NCBI GenBank assembly: GCA_963824195.1
Contig: CAWGOJ010000039.1
Location: 310,001-374,000, forward strand
Length of the DNA stretch: 64,000 nt
Reading direction: 5' to 3'
Origin: Bog-473 sp963824195
GTDB lineage: Bacteria; Actinomycetota; Acidimicrobiia; Acidimicrobiales; RAAP-2
How positions within the stretch are numbered: the first letter of the stretch is position 1; every line of letters starts with the position of its first letter. Below the pieces are notes generated by a model, which did no database searches, was not told the DNA's origin, and was given only the letters and a program-made list of their open reading frames with translations. Positions 7,517 to 16,768 of the stretch are shown in pieces. A program made the translations under genes and the position numbers.

Positions 7517-8710
7517 ATGAAGCGTTCATGGGCCGCCGTGTCGGTCGTGCTCGGCAGCACTGCAGTGGCCGCTGTGGCAACGCTCGCCGCGACGTCCGGC
7601 TCCACTCCCCCCAAGGCCTCGAGTGGCTGGGGCCGTGTCGCTATCTCGGCGTCCTCGCGCCTTGTGAGACCGGCACTCGCTTCGCCGCGGCCAAGACGAC
7701 GGCGGGCGCACCCGGCCACACAGCCTGCGCCCACCACCACCACGGTGCCAACGACTTCCAGCCCGGTCGCGCTCGCCGGGTGCCCCGTGCCCCCGCACCC
7801 GCCACTCCCGCCCTCACCGCCGCCGTGGCACCCAGCGGTCCTCGTGACGTCTCTTCCGCCGGTCACGGCGCCGGCGCCGTGGACCTCTCACGTGGCGGCG
7901 CTCACCGGGAAAGGCATGTGGATCTGGGAGTGGGACAGCACTGACGGTGGCGACGCCGACGAGATCGTGCAGCAGGCCGTTTCGGCGGGGCTGCACCAGC
8001 TGTGGGTCCGGGTGGGTGACTCGATGAACGGCTTCTACGGCACCGAGGAGCTCGACTCGCTCGTGCCCGTCGCCCATGCCCACGGCCTTGCCGTGATCGC
8101 GTGGGGTTTCCCGTACCTGTGGGACCCCGTCGGCGACGCCCAGTGGACCGCGCAGATCCTCGACTGGCGCTCCCCTGACGGCCAGCAGGTCGACGGCTAC
8201 AGCGCCGACATCGAGGAGGCGACCGAGGGTGTCATGCTGAGCGCACAGCGGGCGGCGGTGTACCTCGAGCTTGTTCGGCAAGCCGCCGGCAGTCGGCTGG
8301 TCGTGGCCACCGTCTACCCTCCGACCGATGCCAACTGGGACGGTGGCTACCCCTACCAGGCGATGGCGCCATACGTCGATGCCTTCGCCCCGATGGTCTA
8401 CTGGGAGTGCACCGATCCCGGGACCGACGCTGCGCTCGACGTCACTCGCCTCTCGACGCTCCGACCCGTGCACGTCATCGGACAGGCCTTCAACTTCGGC
8501 GGCGTCGGCGGTCGGACCGTCTCACCGAGCGGAGCGGAGATCACCGAGTTCTTGAGCGCCAGCCGGCGGGCGGGCGCGCTCGGCGCGTCGTTCTGGGTCT
8601 GGCAGGAGGCCACGTTGGAGGAGTGGGCCGCCCTGTCCGGCTTCCCCTGGAGCTCGGTTGGGATTCGGCCGATGCCGCCACGGGACAACCCAAAGAGATC
8701 CCGACCCTGA
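7517..8710 (+). CDS. Secreted TIM-barrel glycoside-hydrolase-like protein
   Basis: From the ATG at 7517 the 397-residue protein opens with MKR and a hydrophobic signal segment, then a basic and Pro/Thr-rich low-complexity linker (about residues 45-120), then a globular domain. That domain has barrel-like strands (LHQLWVRVGDS, GLAVIAWGFPYL, VDGYSADIEEA, VDAFAPMVYWE, GASFWVWQEA) with acidic residues at strand ends, as in glycoside hydrolases. The exact family is not recognised. A GTG or ATG six codons upstream is also possible. It is expected outside the cell. Confidence 0.65.
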   Translation: MKRSWAAVSVVLGSTAVAAVATLAATSGSTPPKASSGWGRVAISASSRLVRPALASPRPRRRRAHPATQPAPTTTTVPTTSSPVALAGCPVPPHPPLPPSPPPWHPAVLVTSLPPVTAPAPWTSHVAALTGKGMWIWEWDSTDGGDADEIVQQAVSAGLHQLWVRVGDSMNGFYGTEELDSLVPVAHAHGLAVIAWGFPYLWDPVGDAQWTAQILDWRSPDGQQVDGYSADIEEATEGVMLSAQRAAVYLELVRQAAGSRLVVATVYPPTDANWDGGYPYQAMAPYVDAFAPMVYWECTDPGTDAALDVTRLSTLRPVHVIGQAFNFGGVGGRTVSPSGAEITEFLSASRRAGALGASFWVWQEATLEEWAALSGFPWSSVGIRPMPPRDNPKRSRP

Positions 8711-8794
8711 TCGCTGGTCAAGGATTGCGGCTGATGCGATGTGGCTGGTTGGAGCATCCCGAAGCCGGGACAGGTACGCCCGGACGGACGCAGA

Positions 8795-8813
8795 GGCCCC
8801 CGTTTGCGGTGGG
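8795..8813 (-). repeat. Dispersed intergenic repeat, copy 4
   Basis: The minus strand reads CCCACCGCAAACGGGGGCC. Its closest relative is copy 7 at 16136-16155 (ACCGCAAACGGGGGC shared). It lies in the 140-bp gap between two genes. Confidence 0.5.
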
Positions 8814-8850
8814 CGAACCCCTGTGATTGACCGATGGCGGCGGGCTGTTC

Positions 8851-9339
8851 TCAATGGGGATCGAACAGCGCCAGCTCCTCGTCGTCGGGCACCTCGAACT
8901 GAGCGAACCATGCCTCGAGATCGGGCCAGGTCATCGGTGGGATCTCCAACTGTCGGGTGCTCACGCGCCTCCAGAGCTCGTCGATTTCCACGTCGAGATA
9001 CCACAGCTCGACGGCTGCCCCGAATTCGCGTCCTCCGATCCGTAGGGTGTCTCTTTCGACCTTGGCCCAGGTTCCCCATTCGATGACTACGGTGACACCT
9101 TGCCTCAGAAGATCTCGCGAGATCTGCCATTGCAGTGCCTCGATCCTCGCCCGGATTTCCCGATCCCACAGGTTGATCCCTAGGGTCTCCATCCACTCGT
9201 CAGGGTTCATCCGCACGGCGGCGCCGTCGGAACTGAGGCGCTTGGCCAGGGTGGTCTTGCCGCTTCCGGGCAATCCGCACACGATCACGAGCCGTCCCCG
9301 CTGATTCGATGACGGTCTGCCGGAACTCGAGTGCTGCAT
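8851..9339 (-). CDS. P-loop ATP-binding kinase-like protein
   Basis: The 162 residues begin with a beta strand and a perfect Walker A loop, GLPGSGKTTLAKRL (about residues 22-35), followed by an Asp in MNPDEW and a later acidic strand VVIEWGTW. This layout is that of small AAA-type kinases related to zeta toxin or chloramphenicol phosphotransferase. No antitoxin gene adjoins. Substrate unknown; given the resistance-type genes nearby, an antibiotic-modifying role is possible but only inferred. Confidence 0.7.
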   Translation of the reverse strand: MQHSSSGRPSSNQRGRLVIVCGLPGSGKTTLAKRLSSDGAAVRMNPDEWMETLGINLWDREIRARIEALQWQISRDLLRQGVTVVIEWGTWAKVERDTLRIGGREFGAAVELWYLDVEIDELWRRVSTRQLEIPPMTWPDLEAWFAQFEVPDDEELALFDPH

Positions 9340-9594
9340 CCTCCTATCGTGCCGGATCGCTCAATCCACGCAGACGAGCCATTGTTTCTCGAACCGGTCT
9401 GCCCGATACCGCCGGGCCGGGGTCCCGTCGGCGGGTAATCGGCGTCCGGTTTGGATGCGCCACCCGACTTCAGGGGTAGGTCGGCAACGGTCCGCCCGGT
9501 CACGACTCGAATCGAACAGGTGGCAGCCCGCAGCTGAGTACGGCGAGCCGAGAATGAGTTCAAGCCGTTGGCGGTCACGGACGATGTTTCAAAC

Positions 9595-9729
9595 ATGGAT
9601 CTCGCAAAAGTCGACTCGGGCACAGAAATCTTGGGCCAAATCTCGAGCACCCTATGGCGGAAGACAGTGCTGGCTAGTTGCGTCCTGGCTGGCTGTCTCG
9701 CATTGATCGCGGTGTTAGCCGTCTTCTAA
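9595..9729 (+). CDS. Small single-helix membrane protein, 44 residues
   Basis: The frame encodes a polar head (MDLAKVDSGTEILGQ) and one strong C-terminal membrane helix (VLAGCLALIAVLAVF). No homolog is recognised and no ribosome site is clear. It lies in the gap between the kinase and the acetyltransferase. Tentative. Confidence 0.3.
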   Translation: MDLAKVDSGTEILGQISSTLWRKTVLASCVLAGCLALIAVLAVF

Positions 9730-9836
9730 GCCGAGTCACCGGCCATCGAATCGCCGCCCTGAATAACCTCCAATTAGACGTTCGCGCTTCGGGCCAGGTT
9801 GCTGCAACCGAGCACTTGACTCTGGTGATCGAGAGT

Positions 9837-9853
9837 GTGCCGTTCGCCGGGAC
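9837..9853 (-). repeat. Dispersed intergenic repeat, copy 5
   Basis: The minus strand reads GTCCCGGCGAACGGCAC, a shortened copy missing part of the G-run. Its presence here supports a start at 9921, rather than further 5', for the following acetyltransferase. Confidence 0.4.
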
Positions 9854-9920
9854 TCGGGGATACGGTGCGCCCTTCTTGGCACCAGGTCTCCGGCCATCCC
9901 GATCGGTCTACTGTCGGTCT

Positions 9921-10478
9921 GTGCTGAGGCTCGCAGGGGACGAGATCCTGCTTCGGGACTTCCTCCCGCAAGACCAGAAACCGTTCCTCGCGCTCGAGTC
10001 AGACGAAGCGATGTTCACGTACATGAAGTTCCGGATAGATCGAGGTTCGGCTGAATCGGTCCTGCCACGGTTGATCGAGGAGCTGCAGCTCGATACCAGA
10101 CCCAGCTACAACCTGGTCGTTGAAGACGCCAAGGGGTTCTCTGGCTGGGCCGGAATCGACAGCATCGAAGAAACCGACAGCGCCCAGTTGGGCTGGCACC
10201 TCCGCTCGGACCGCTGGGGACGCGGTTACGCGACCGAGGCCACCCGGCTCTTGCTCGACTTCGGCTTCGCCGTACTGCATAGAGCCACGATGTGGGCAAC
10301 CGCTGACCCAGAAAACCTGGCGTCCCTCCGGGTGTTGGAGAAGTCCGGCCTCAACAGTCGAGGACTGACGAGTCCTGTACATACGTGGAGGGGAACGCGT
10401 CCCCGGGTGTTGTTCACAATCGAAGCCGAACAGTGGCGCACGCGGCTCGGAGCGCCGGGAAGGTCCGAAGGTTGTTAG
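9921..10478 (+). CDS. GNAT-family N-acetyltransferase (RimJ/RimL-like)
   Basis: From the GTG at 9921 the 185-residue protein starts VLRLAGDEILLRDFLPQD, the usual beginning of RimJ/RimL-type acetyltransferases. Acetyl-CoA-binding motif A is at LGWHLRSDRWGRGYATEA (R/Q-x-x-G-x-G/A form) and the C-terminal ENLASLRVLEKSGL is the family's motif B. The frame is open 81 codons further upstream but that part reads as intergenic DNA and includes a dispersed repeat. Substrate unknown; such enzymes modify protein N-termini or small amines. Confidence 0.75.
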   Translation: MLRLAGDEILLRDFLPQDQKPFLALESDEAMFTYMKFRIDRGSAESVLPRLIEELQLDTRPSYNLVVEDAKGFSGWAGIDSIEETDSAQLGWHLRSDRWGRGYATEATRLLLDFGFAVLHRATMWATADPENLASLRVLEKSGLNSRGLTSPVHTWRGTRPRVLFTIEAEQWRTRLGAPGRSEGC

Positions 10479-10670
10479 GCAGGCCACCCTGAGGCGCTGA
10501 CACCGAGCAGATCCAAGGTGAGCCAGAACGCCGGTTCCGGGCGGCGAGAACGGCGGCCATACCGGAAAGCCTCAGAGAATCGAGCTGTCATGAGAAAGTG
10601 TTTTCGATGCATCATCCAGCAGGTCGCCTGAGCTACTCTCGATAGCGGCCGAACACCAAAGGAGAAACGA

Positions 10671-10781
10671 ATGCGTCCAGCGTCGATGTCCATCAAGAAA
10701 GGAGAAATCACTTATCGAGAGGACCTGACGCGTTATGCAATCGTTGAACCTAGGGATTTTGGCACATGTCGACGCCGGTAA
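10671..10781 (+). promoter_or_regulatory. Leader ORF (36 codons) overlapping the tet-type start
   Basis: A strong ribosome site AAGGAGAAA lies just before an ATG at 10671. The frame runs 36 codons and ends at TAA 10779-10781, 45 bases inside the downstream resistance-type gene. A second GGAG (10699-10706) lies within it. The main gene itself has only a weak GAGAGG upstream, so its translation may depend on the leader. Tet(M)-type genes are known to carry regulatory leader peptides; the mechanism here is inferred. Confidence 0.5.
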
Positions 10782-12717
10782 GACCAGCCTGACCGAGCGG
10801 TTGCTTCATGCAGCTGGAGTAATAGACCACCTCGGAAGTGTCGACAAGGGCGATACGCAGACCGACACCCTTGCCCTCGAACGGCGGCGCGGGATCACGA
10901 TCAAGTCAGCGGTGGCGTCGTTCTCTATTGCTGATGACCTCGCTGTCAACCTGATCGACACACCCGGTCACCCTGACTTCATCGCCGAGGTCGAGCGTGT
11001 ACTAAGGGTTCTCGATGGCGCGGTACTCGTCCTGTCCGCAATTGAAGGAGTCCAACCTCAGACGCGCGTGTTGATGCGCGCGCTTAAGCGACTTCGAATC
11101 CCAACCCTGCTTTTCGCGAACAAGATCGACCGTGCGGGCGCGCGTGAGGGGTCCTTACTGCGGGAGATCTCCGAGATACTCGGGCTGGCCATCATCCCGA
11201 TGGGGTCCACGTCTGCACTCGGCTCCCTGGCCGCCGATTTCAAACCCTGGGCCGCGGACGACGCTGAAAATAGGTCCATGCTCGTCGAAGTGCTCGCGGA
11301 GCACGATGAGCAAACTCTAACCAGCTACATCGAAGAGGAAGGTCGACTTCCGCTTGAAGGACTTCTGGAGCAACTAAGGACTCAAACGGAGCATGGTCTC
11401 GTGCAACCGGTATTCTTCGGGTCGGCACGTACGGGAGCCGGTATCAATTTATTGATGTCCGGAATCGCTGGTCTGCTTCCCCCCAACGCCAGCGGCGATC
11501 CCGAAGCTCAAACGTCCGGCACGGTCTTCAAGATCGAGCGTGGAACGGTTAGGGAAAAGATCGCTTACGTGCGGCTGTTCTCAGGCACTGTGCGAACCCG
11601 CGATCGGCTCGTCTACGGCCAAAGGCACGAGGACAAAGTCACCGCTATCGCCACTTTTCATCGTCAGTTCGACCAAGCAAGAACGTCCGTCTCGGCTGGC
11701 AACATCGCGAGGATCTGGGGTCTGCATCACGTCCAGATCGGTGATCGGATCGGACAAGTGGGAACGGACGAATCAGACCAACAGTTCGCCCCGCCAACGA
11801 TGGAATCGGTTGTCGAAGCCCGAGACCCCGCCGAACGTGCCCGATTGCGAGCCGCGCTTGGAGAACTGGCTGAGCAGGACCCATTCATCAAGGTACGACA
11901 AGACGACAATCTCAACGAGATATCCGTGTTGCTCTATGGGGAGGTCCAGAAGGAGGTCATCCAGTCCACACTCGCGGACGACTATGGGATAGAAGCAGGA
12001 TTCCGCGAGACGACGACGATCTGTATAGAACGTCCGGTGCGGAGTGGCGATGCTGTCGAGCTCCTTACTTCCGACGCGAATCCGTACATGGCCACGCTCG
12101 GGTTCCGGATAGAGCCGGGGCCTGTTGCATCCGGCGTACAGTTCTTACTCGATGTTGATCAACGGTCGGTGCCGCTGTACATCTACAAGACGGAAGGCCG
12201 CTTCATCGACCAAATGACGCGGTACATCCGCCTCACCCTTGGGCGAGGCCTGTATGGATGGGAGATCACCGATTGCGTTGTGACGCTTACAAAGTGCGAT
12301 TACTACATCGGAGACGGACCGACGAAACCAAACGTCCCGATGGCGCGCGCAACGAGCACCGATTTTCGCAAGCTCACTCAACTGGTTCTTTCGCAGGCCC
12401 TCGGGCAAGCTGGCACCTGCGTCTGCGAACCGATGTTACGGCTCACCATCGAGTTGCCTTCGAGTACCGTCGGCGGTCTCCTCAATGCGGTAGCTCAACT
12501 CGGTGGTCTCGTTGAGCAGACTTGGCCGCGGGGCAACTTCTCGACGGTAGAAGCGAGGATGCCAGCGGACCGTTCGCGTGACCTTCAGGGACAGTTGCCA
12601 GGCCTGACAGGCGGCGAGGGCAATGTCGAATCGATCTTCGACGGCTATCAGCCCATGCGGGGCAAGCCGACTATGCGGTCCTCGACTTCGGGGAGGAGCG
12701 GACCGTCACGACCATGA
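10735..12717 (+). CDS. Tet(M)/OtrA-type ribosomal protection protein
   Basis: The 660-residue protein is a translational GTPase of the EF-G-like tetracycline resistance class. Visible GTPase motifs are G1 AHVDAGKT, G2 RRGITI, G3 DTPGH and G4 NKID. Domain II starts near residue 260 (GTVFKIERGTVREKIAYVRLF) and the C-terminal domains follow. Length suits this class (about 640-665) and is shorter than EF-G (about 700). Family members displace tetracycline from the 30S A site. The start ATG lies inside the leader ORF. The last 20 residues are Ser/Arg/Pro-rich. True drug resistance is not shown by sequence. Confidence 0.85.
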   Translation: MQSLNLGILAHVDAGKTSLTERLLHAAGVIDHLGSVDKGDTQTDTLALERRRGITIKSAVASFSIADDLAVNLIDTPGHPDFIAEVERVLRVLDGAVLVLSAIEGVQPQTRVLMRALKRLRIPTLLFANKIDRAGAREGSLLREISEILGLAIIPMGSTSALGSLAADFKPWAADDAENRSMLVEVLAEHDEQTLTSYIEEEGRLPLEGLLEQLRTQTEHGLVQPVFFGSARTGAGINLLMSGIAGLLPPNASGDPEAQTSGTVFKIERGTVREKIAYVRLFSGTVRTRDRLVYGQRHEDKVTAIATFHRQFDQARTSVSAGNIARIWGLHHVQIGDRIGQVGTDESDQQFAPPTMESVVEARDPAERARLRAALGELAEQDPFIKVRQDDNLNEISVLLYGEVQKEVIQSTLADDYGIEAGFRETTTICIERPVRSGDAVELLTSDANPYMATLGFRIEPGPVASGVQFLLDVDQRSVPLYIYKTEGRFIDQMTRYIRLTLGRGLYGWEITDCVVTLTKCDYYIGDGPTKPNVPMARATSTDFRKLTQLVLSQALGQAGTCVCEPMLRLTIELPSSTVGGLLNAVAQLGGLVEQTWPRGNFSTVEARMPADRSRDLQGQLPGLTGGEGNVESIFDGYQPMRGKPTMRSSTSGRSGPSRP

Positions 12718-12798
12718 GGCAGCCCCACGACGGCGAACATCGTGATCCCCCTGTCGGCCGCTCAACGGGTCGCCACCTGATGTCGAGGAGTTTGCCTC

Positions 12799-13686
12799 AT
12801 GAATGAACACCACGCCAAGATGCACAAGGACGAGGTCAGCGTCACTGATGCGACGGTGCGCCTTCTGCTCTCATCACAGTTTCCCCAATGGTCGGAGAAG
12901 TCGCTGGAACGGTTGCCTGACTCAGGAACTGATAGTGCCATCTACCGGCTCGACGGCGACACGGGCATTCGCTTGCCCCGTATTCATTGGGCAGTTGCCC
13001 AGGTAGACAAGGAGTTCGACTGGCTAGGGCAGCTGGCACCTCACCTGCCTGTCGACATTCCTGTCCCACTTGCAAAAGGTGAACCCGATGGTGGCTACCC
13101 GTACCCTTGGCTGGTCTACCGATGGGTGAATGGCACGAGCTTGGACCAGACCAACCAGCCGACGATCGATCTTGCACGTCAGATCGCTGAGTTTGTTCTC
13201 GCTCTTGAGCAGATCCCCACGGAAGGAGGGCCGAAGCCTGGAAACAGAGGCCTGCCCATAGCAGATCGGGACAGAGCGACCCGAGTAGGCATTGAACAAC
13301 TAGGCAACACCATCGACTCTAAGCGGGCACTGTCAGTTTGGCAGCAGGCTCTCGACGCTGGGCCGTGGAACGGACCACCGGTCTGGGTTCACGGTGATCT
13401 CCTGCCCGGCAACATCCTCATCAACAACGGGAAGCTGTCGGGCGTGATCGATTGGTCCGGGCTCGGTGTCGGAGATCCAGCGTGCGACGGGATGTTGGCA
13501 TGGGCGCTGCCGCCTGATGTACGAGAGGTCTTTCGTCAGACTCTTGGCTTTGATGATGCAACCTGGGCTCGAGCCCGGGGCTGGGTGGTCGAGCAGACGA
13601 TCTTGTACATCCCGTATTACCAACACAGTCTTCCCGAGGCCGTCGACGACGCCATACGTCGCCTTGCTGTGGCTCTGGAGGGTTGA
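12799..13686 (+). CDS. Aminoglycoside phosphotransferase (APH) family protein
   Basis: The 295-residue protein has the APH/choline-kinase fold. The Brenner-type catalytic loop is VWVHGDLLPGNILI and the metal-binding loop is GVIDWSGLGVGDPACD, both with the expected Asp residues. The N-lobe carries YRLDGDTGIRLPR. Relatives include macrolide and aminoglycoside kinases as well as housekeeping kinases, so substrate is open. It follows the ribosomal protection gene by 81 bp on the same strand, which makes a resistance role plausible. Confidence 0.8.
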   Translation: MNEHHAKMHKDEVSVTDATVRLLLSSQFPQWSEKSLERLPDSGTDSAIYRLDGDTGIRLPRIHWAVAQVDKEFDWLGQLAPHLPVDIPVPLAKGEPDGGYPYPWLVYRWVNGTSLDQTNQPTIDLARQIAEFVLALEQIPTEGGPKPGNRGLPIADRDRATRVGIEQLGNTIDSKRALSVWQQALDAGPWNGPPVWVHGDLLPGNILINNGKLSGVIDWSGLGVGDPACDGMLAWALPPDVREVFRQTLGFDDATWARARGWVVEQTILYIPYYQHSLPEAVDDAIRRLAVALEG

Positions 13687-13760
13687 ATATGGCCCATTCG
13701 CTACTGTCAGTTGTAGCTATGCAATCCTGGGCGGCATGCTCGGAGCCAGAGTGTCCACGT

Positions 13761-13782
13761 TCGGCGAGACGGGGTGCCACCC
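13761..13782 (+). repeat. Dispersed intergenic repeat, copy 6 (diverged)
   Basis: TCGGCGAGACGGGGTGCCACCC matches the consensus apart from a few inserted bases. From here on, copies lie on the + strand, while copies 1 to 5 lie on the minus strand. Confidence 0.35.
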
Positions 13783-13787
13783 GCCAG

Positions 13788-13985
13788 CCGAGGCTGCGGG
13801 ATGACCGCGTGCTCATGGTACGAGAGCGTGGTCCCGTTGCGGAGGGACGTCACCTGGGTCAGGAGTACTGGACCCTGCCTAGAGGCGGGACACCCGCCAG
13901 GCGAGAGCCCCGATCATGCCGTCCTCTTAGAGAACACCGCCCCTCGATCTGGATGCTCACATCGCCGCGCACACCGAAATAGGCC
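13788..13985 (+). pseudogene. Nudix hydrolase fragment
   Basis: One frame reads DDRVLMVRERG and YWTLPRGG, the strand and start of a Nudix box; a second frame continues with PPGESPDHAVLLEN. A frameshift near 13890 joins them. The catalytic REXXEE is not intact, and both ends are missing. It is a decayed remnant downstream of the APH gene. Confidence 0.5.
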
Positions 13986-14092
13986 GACCGGACTGTACCG
14001 ACAAACCACGCAATGACAACACTGGGTCGGAGCCAAACGTCCGAGCGGAAGCTCGGCCGCTGACTACGAGAGGTTGTGTGCGCGGGCGCCCA

Positions 14093-14575
14093 TTACATCA
14101 ATATCCAGATCAACCAACCGATCAGTAACCACGGAGTAACGATCAGAGAAACCGCCAGCGCCGCGCCCACGGCATCCGGCAGTTCCGACCGAGGAGCCTC
14201 GTCGTACGGGCCAAAGAAAGACAACTGCTCATTCCTCCCGGCTCCCGACACGCACTCAGCTTGCCAGCCCAATCCAAATCGAACAACTACGCCACAATTC
14301 TTCAAGCTGAAATTCCGACCTTCAATTCGTGATGCGTTGCGCAGGTCCGTGCCTAGATCCACAATTACGTTGCGCACGCCGTCCTCCTGCCGCAATGACT
14401 CGTTGCACTCAGGCACGGGTCGATTCCGGTTTGAGGCAATCCAGTCGGTTTCAAGGGATACGACCGATTCGACGGGGACACGTTCGTAACAGACCCCGGT
14501 CTGACCTACACCGCTACCGCCCGCACTTGAGGGCTCGGTGACCGATTCCGATTTGAGCTGAACCCTCCTCGACAA
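14093..14575 (-). CDS. Hypothetical C-terminally anchored protein
   Basis: The frame encodes up to 160 residues, polar for most of its length and ending in one hydrophobic helix (AVGAALAVSLIVTPWLLIGW) followed by only a few residues. Four Cys occur in the soluble part. The first possible start is a TTG at 14575 with GAGGAGG overlapping it, so the real start is unclear. No family is recognised. Composition is less GC-biased than the core genes. Confidence 0.45.
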   Translation of the reverse strand: MSRRVQLKSESVTEPSSAGGSGVGQTGVCYERVPVESVVSLETDWIASNRNRPVPECNESLRQEDGVRNVIVDLGTDLRNASRIEGRNFSLKNCGVVVRFGLGWQAECVSGAGRNEQLSFFGPYDEAPRSELPDAVGAALAVSLIVTPWLLIGWLIWILM

Positions 14576-14970
14576 TCAGCTCTTGTTGATGTTGAGCGCA
14601 GCGATGAGCGAGATCTGGAAGAACGTCGAATCGATTGTTGGTGGCGGCGGAGTCGCACGGCTCAGCACGACCCACCGATCTGAGGGGGGTCACGAACCTG
14701 TCTGCTTCGAATCCATTTGATCTATGGGGTTGGCAGCCTTCTGTTGATAAGTGAGGGGAACTGAGATCATGGTCGGATCGTTGCGACGCACGTTCCTAGT
14801 CCGTCCCCATCCCCTTGGGCACACAGGCGACGCTGGGCACCCACATCTCGAGTCGGAAGGTAAAGGTTTTCGGAGTCACCCCCACTTGATGGGCTTTCCC
14901 GTTCCCGGGTGCCTCGGCCGGAATCCTCCGCCTCCTGGTTGGACAGGGATGGGCGTTTGCCGGTGACGAA
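14576..14970. other. Intergenic region with no recognised content
   Basis: About 395 bp without a convincing gene. No tRNA, terminator or repeat of the dispersed family is clear, although GGCGACGCTGGGCACCC near 14830 faintly resembles it. Confidence 0.5.
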
Positions 14971-15174
14971 TCAGCCGGCGGTGATGATCTTGGGCCCTGC
15001 GTGGTTCTCTTTCATCCGCTCCGCGGTCAACCGGGACTCCAACGGCATACCGATCCCAATGGGCAGGTCTCCGTGCCCGTCGTTCCTCGACTGAGCGGCC
15101 TGCAGGCACTCCGGGCAATCGACCACCCAGCATTGGTGGTGCCTTCTGATCGTGGGGTGATGGGGAGTCCGCAT
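14971..15174 (-). CDS. Small CxxC protein, 67 residues
   Basis: The frame encodes MRTPHHPTIRRHHQC, then WVVDCPECLQAAQSR and a polar tail ending NHAGPKIITAG. The HHQC and DCPEC groups could bind zinc. No family is recognised. The ATG at 15174 has no clear ribosome site. It may be a true small protein or a fragment. Confidence 0.35.
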   Translation of the reverse strand: MRTPHHPTIRRHHQCWVVDCPECLQAAQSRNDGHGDLPIGIGMPLESRLTAERMKENHAGPKIITAG

Positions 15175-15485
15175 CCGGTCCGACCTCCTATGCGACAGCC
15201 ATATCAACGGACGCACAATACAGGCAGTTCACAGGGTATGCCCAGGTCTACCCCGAGCGCCGGGGACCGGATGCCCGAACCCGGCGACCTCATCATGGCG
15301 AGCCCGCATCCCGCACGCTGCTTCCCGATGCTGCCATGCAGGCAGCAGGCCACCCGCCACGAGGCGCCGGACTGGAACGGACTCTGGCGGGACGGCAAGG
15401 ATCGCAGTTGGTACGTGTCGAAGCCTGTCGGGCGCACGGCCATAGATCACCAGCGGGGTTCCGCAGGTCCTCTGAACAGCCCCAG
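15175..15485. other. Intergenic region with no recognised content
   Basis: About 310 bp. Open frames here lack family features and ribosome sites; nothing further is supported. Confidence 0.4.
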
Positions 15486-15848
15486 TCACCAGGCATCCAA
15501 CCTCTGTGAGTGGGAGTCGAAGGCCGCCAGAAGGTCGCCCAGGCGCCCGAACGCCGCCTCGATATTGCCGGAAGGATGGGTCAGGGCCCGTTGGGCGGTA
15601 AGTGCGACCGCAGCGCACGTGTTCAACATGAGGGCAACGCGACTGCCGAGATCCTGATCGGGACAAGGATGCCCGATCATCCACGCTGTCGCTTCACTCG
15701 TGGCGGTCTCAAGCTCGTCGGCCGCCGCCAACATGGTGACTCGGTTCACGCTCATGGCCGCTGAGAACCGAGTCTTGGCAGCTGCCACCCGTCGCAGGGC
15801 GGCTGTCGCATTGATGAGCCAGTGTTGTGCGCTTTGTTCTGTATTCAT
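15486..15848 (-). CDS. Hypothetical helical protein, 120 residues
   Basis: Starting from the ATG at 15848, the protein begins MNTEQSAQHWLINATAAL and is mainly alpha-helical and Ala-rich, with no signal or membrane segment. It resembles in size and style the 109-residue protein at 16439, though clear homology is not visible. The frame is open further 5' but that part is Arg-rich and intergenic-like. Function unknown. Confidence 0.5.
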   Translation of the reverse strand: MNTEQSAQHWLINATAALRRVAAAKTRFSAAMSVNRVTMLAAADELETATSEATAWMIGHPCPDQDLGSRVALMLNTCAAVALTAQRALTHPSGNIEAAFGRLGDLLAAFDSHSQRLDAW

Positions 15849-16438
15849 GGTGATCGATTCATGGTGATCGCGATGAGCGTCGGACCGGAACCTTCGGGTC
15901 TCGCCACGACGCGACGGCCACTTTGCAACCCGCACCGAGCCTTGTGCGAATCGGGCGCCGCGACCGTCACATCGTCGCCAGGGTGTCGTCACACAGGCGC
16001 CAGTTCGGTCACGTAGCGATCTCCCGACCCCTCGCCTTTGCGAACGGCTTCACGTCCGACCAGGCCCACACCCGACCCGCCTTGAGTGTGACACGAGTAC
16101 CGCTTTCGAGCGTCTACAGGTCGATCGCGCTCTGAACCGCAAACGGGGGCACCCTGCCTCAGGTGGCCATGACCGACCGGACAGGCCGCCGCTCGTGGCA
16201 AACGTCGGGCGCTTCCATCAATCCTTCTCATCGATTGATGCCGACCAAGCTTCCCGTCGCTCCACTACTCGACTTAGTCGAGTCGCCTCCCGAGTCTATT
16301 CGGCGGGGACCCGACACACGGAGGTGGTCGTCGGGACGCGACGTGGTGCGACCACGGGGTAACAAGGACCGTTGCGCCGACTGTGACGGTTCGGTAAACG
16401 GCCAAGCTCCTGACACAGCGCCGTCCTACGGTTCAGCC
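15849..16438. other. Intergenic region holding repeat copy 7
   Basis: About 590 bp between divergent small genes. Apart from the dispersed repeat at 16136-16155 nothing is recognised; promoters for both neighbours probably lie here. Confidence 0.4.
16136..16155 (+). repeat. Dispersed intergenic repeat, copy 7
   Basis: ACCGCAAACGGGGGCACCCT, sharing 15 bases exactly with the inverse of copy 4. It continues into GCCTCAGGTGGCC, a weak inverted repeat with GGCACCC. Confidence 0.5.
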
Positions 16439-16768
16439 ATGACCACTCCCGCCAAGGATCCGCGCCGGACCATGCAGGACGCCGTCGATGAGTTTCTCGA
16501 AGCGTGGAGAGGCAAGCACGATCCGATCGCCCTTGACGGTGCCGTGCTCAAGCTCGCCCCTGCCGCCCACGACCTCATGGATTGGCTCGATACTCACCCC
16601 GGGCCTGATACGCCCGAGCGCCGGTCCTACGTATTAGCTACGACCCGGTTCGCCGAGCTCGCGGACGTGCTCCTGGACGAGGACGTGGCCGTCAGCCAGG
16701 ATGCGGTCAACGGCATCCTGGCTGACCTTGTGTCATTGCAGCGAGCGATCGGGCGCGGGTTCAACTAA
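16439..16768 (+). CDS. Hypothetical protein, 109 residues
   Basis: The ATG at 16439 opens a 109-residue acidic, helical protein (MTTPAKDPRRTMQDAVDEF, later LADVLLDEDVAVSQDAV). No domain, signal or membrane helix is visible. The frame is open upstream to 16163 but that part looks intergenic. Codon use is typical of the genome, which supports a real gene. Confidence 0.55.
   Translation: MTTPAKDPRRTMQDAVDEFLEAWRGKHDPIALDGAVLKLAPAAHDLMDWLDTHPGPDTPERRSYVLATTRFAELADVLLDEDVAVSQDAVNGILADLVSLQRAIGRGFN

Noticed and set aside
9285..9650. 121-codon minus-strand frame
   Set aside because: Overlaps the kinase 5' end, low-complexity composition, no family features.
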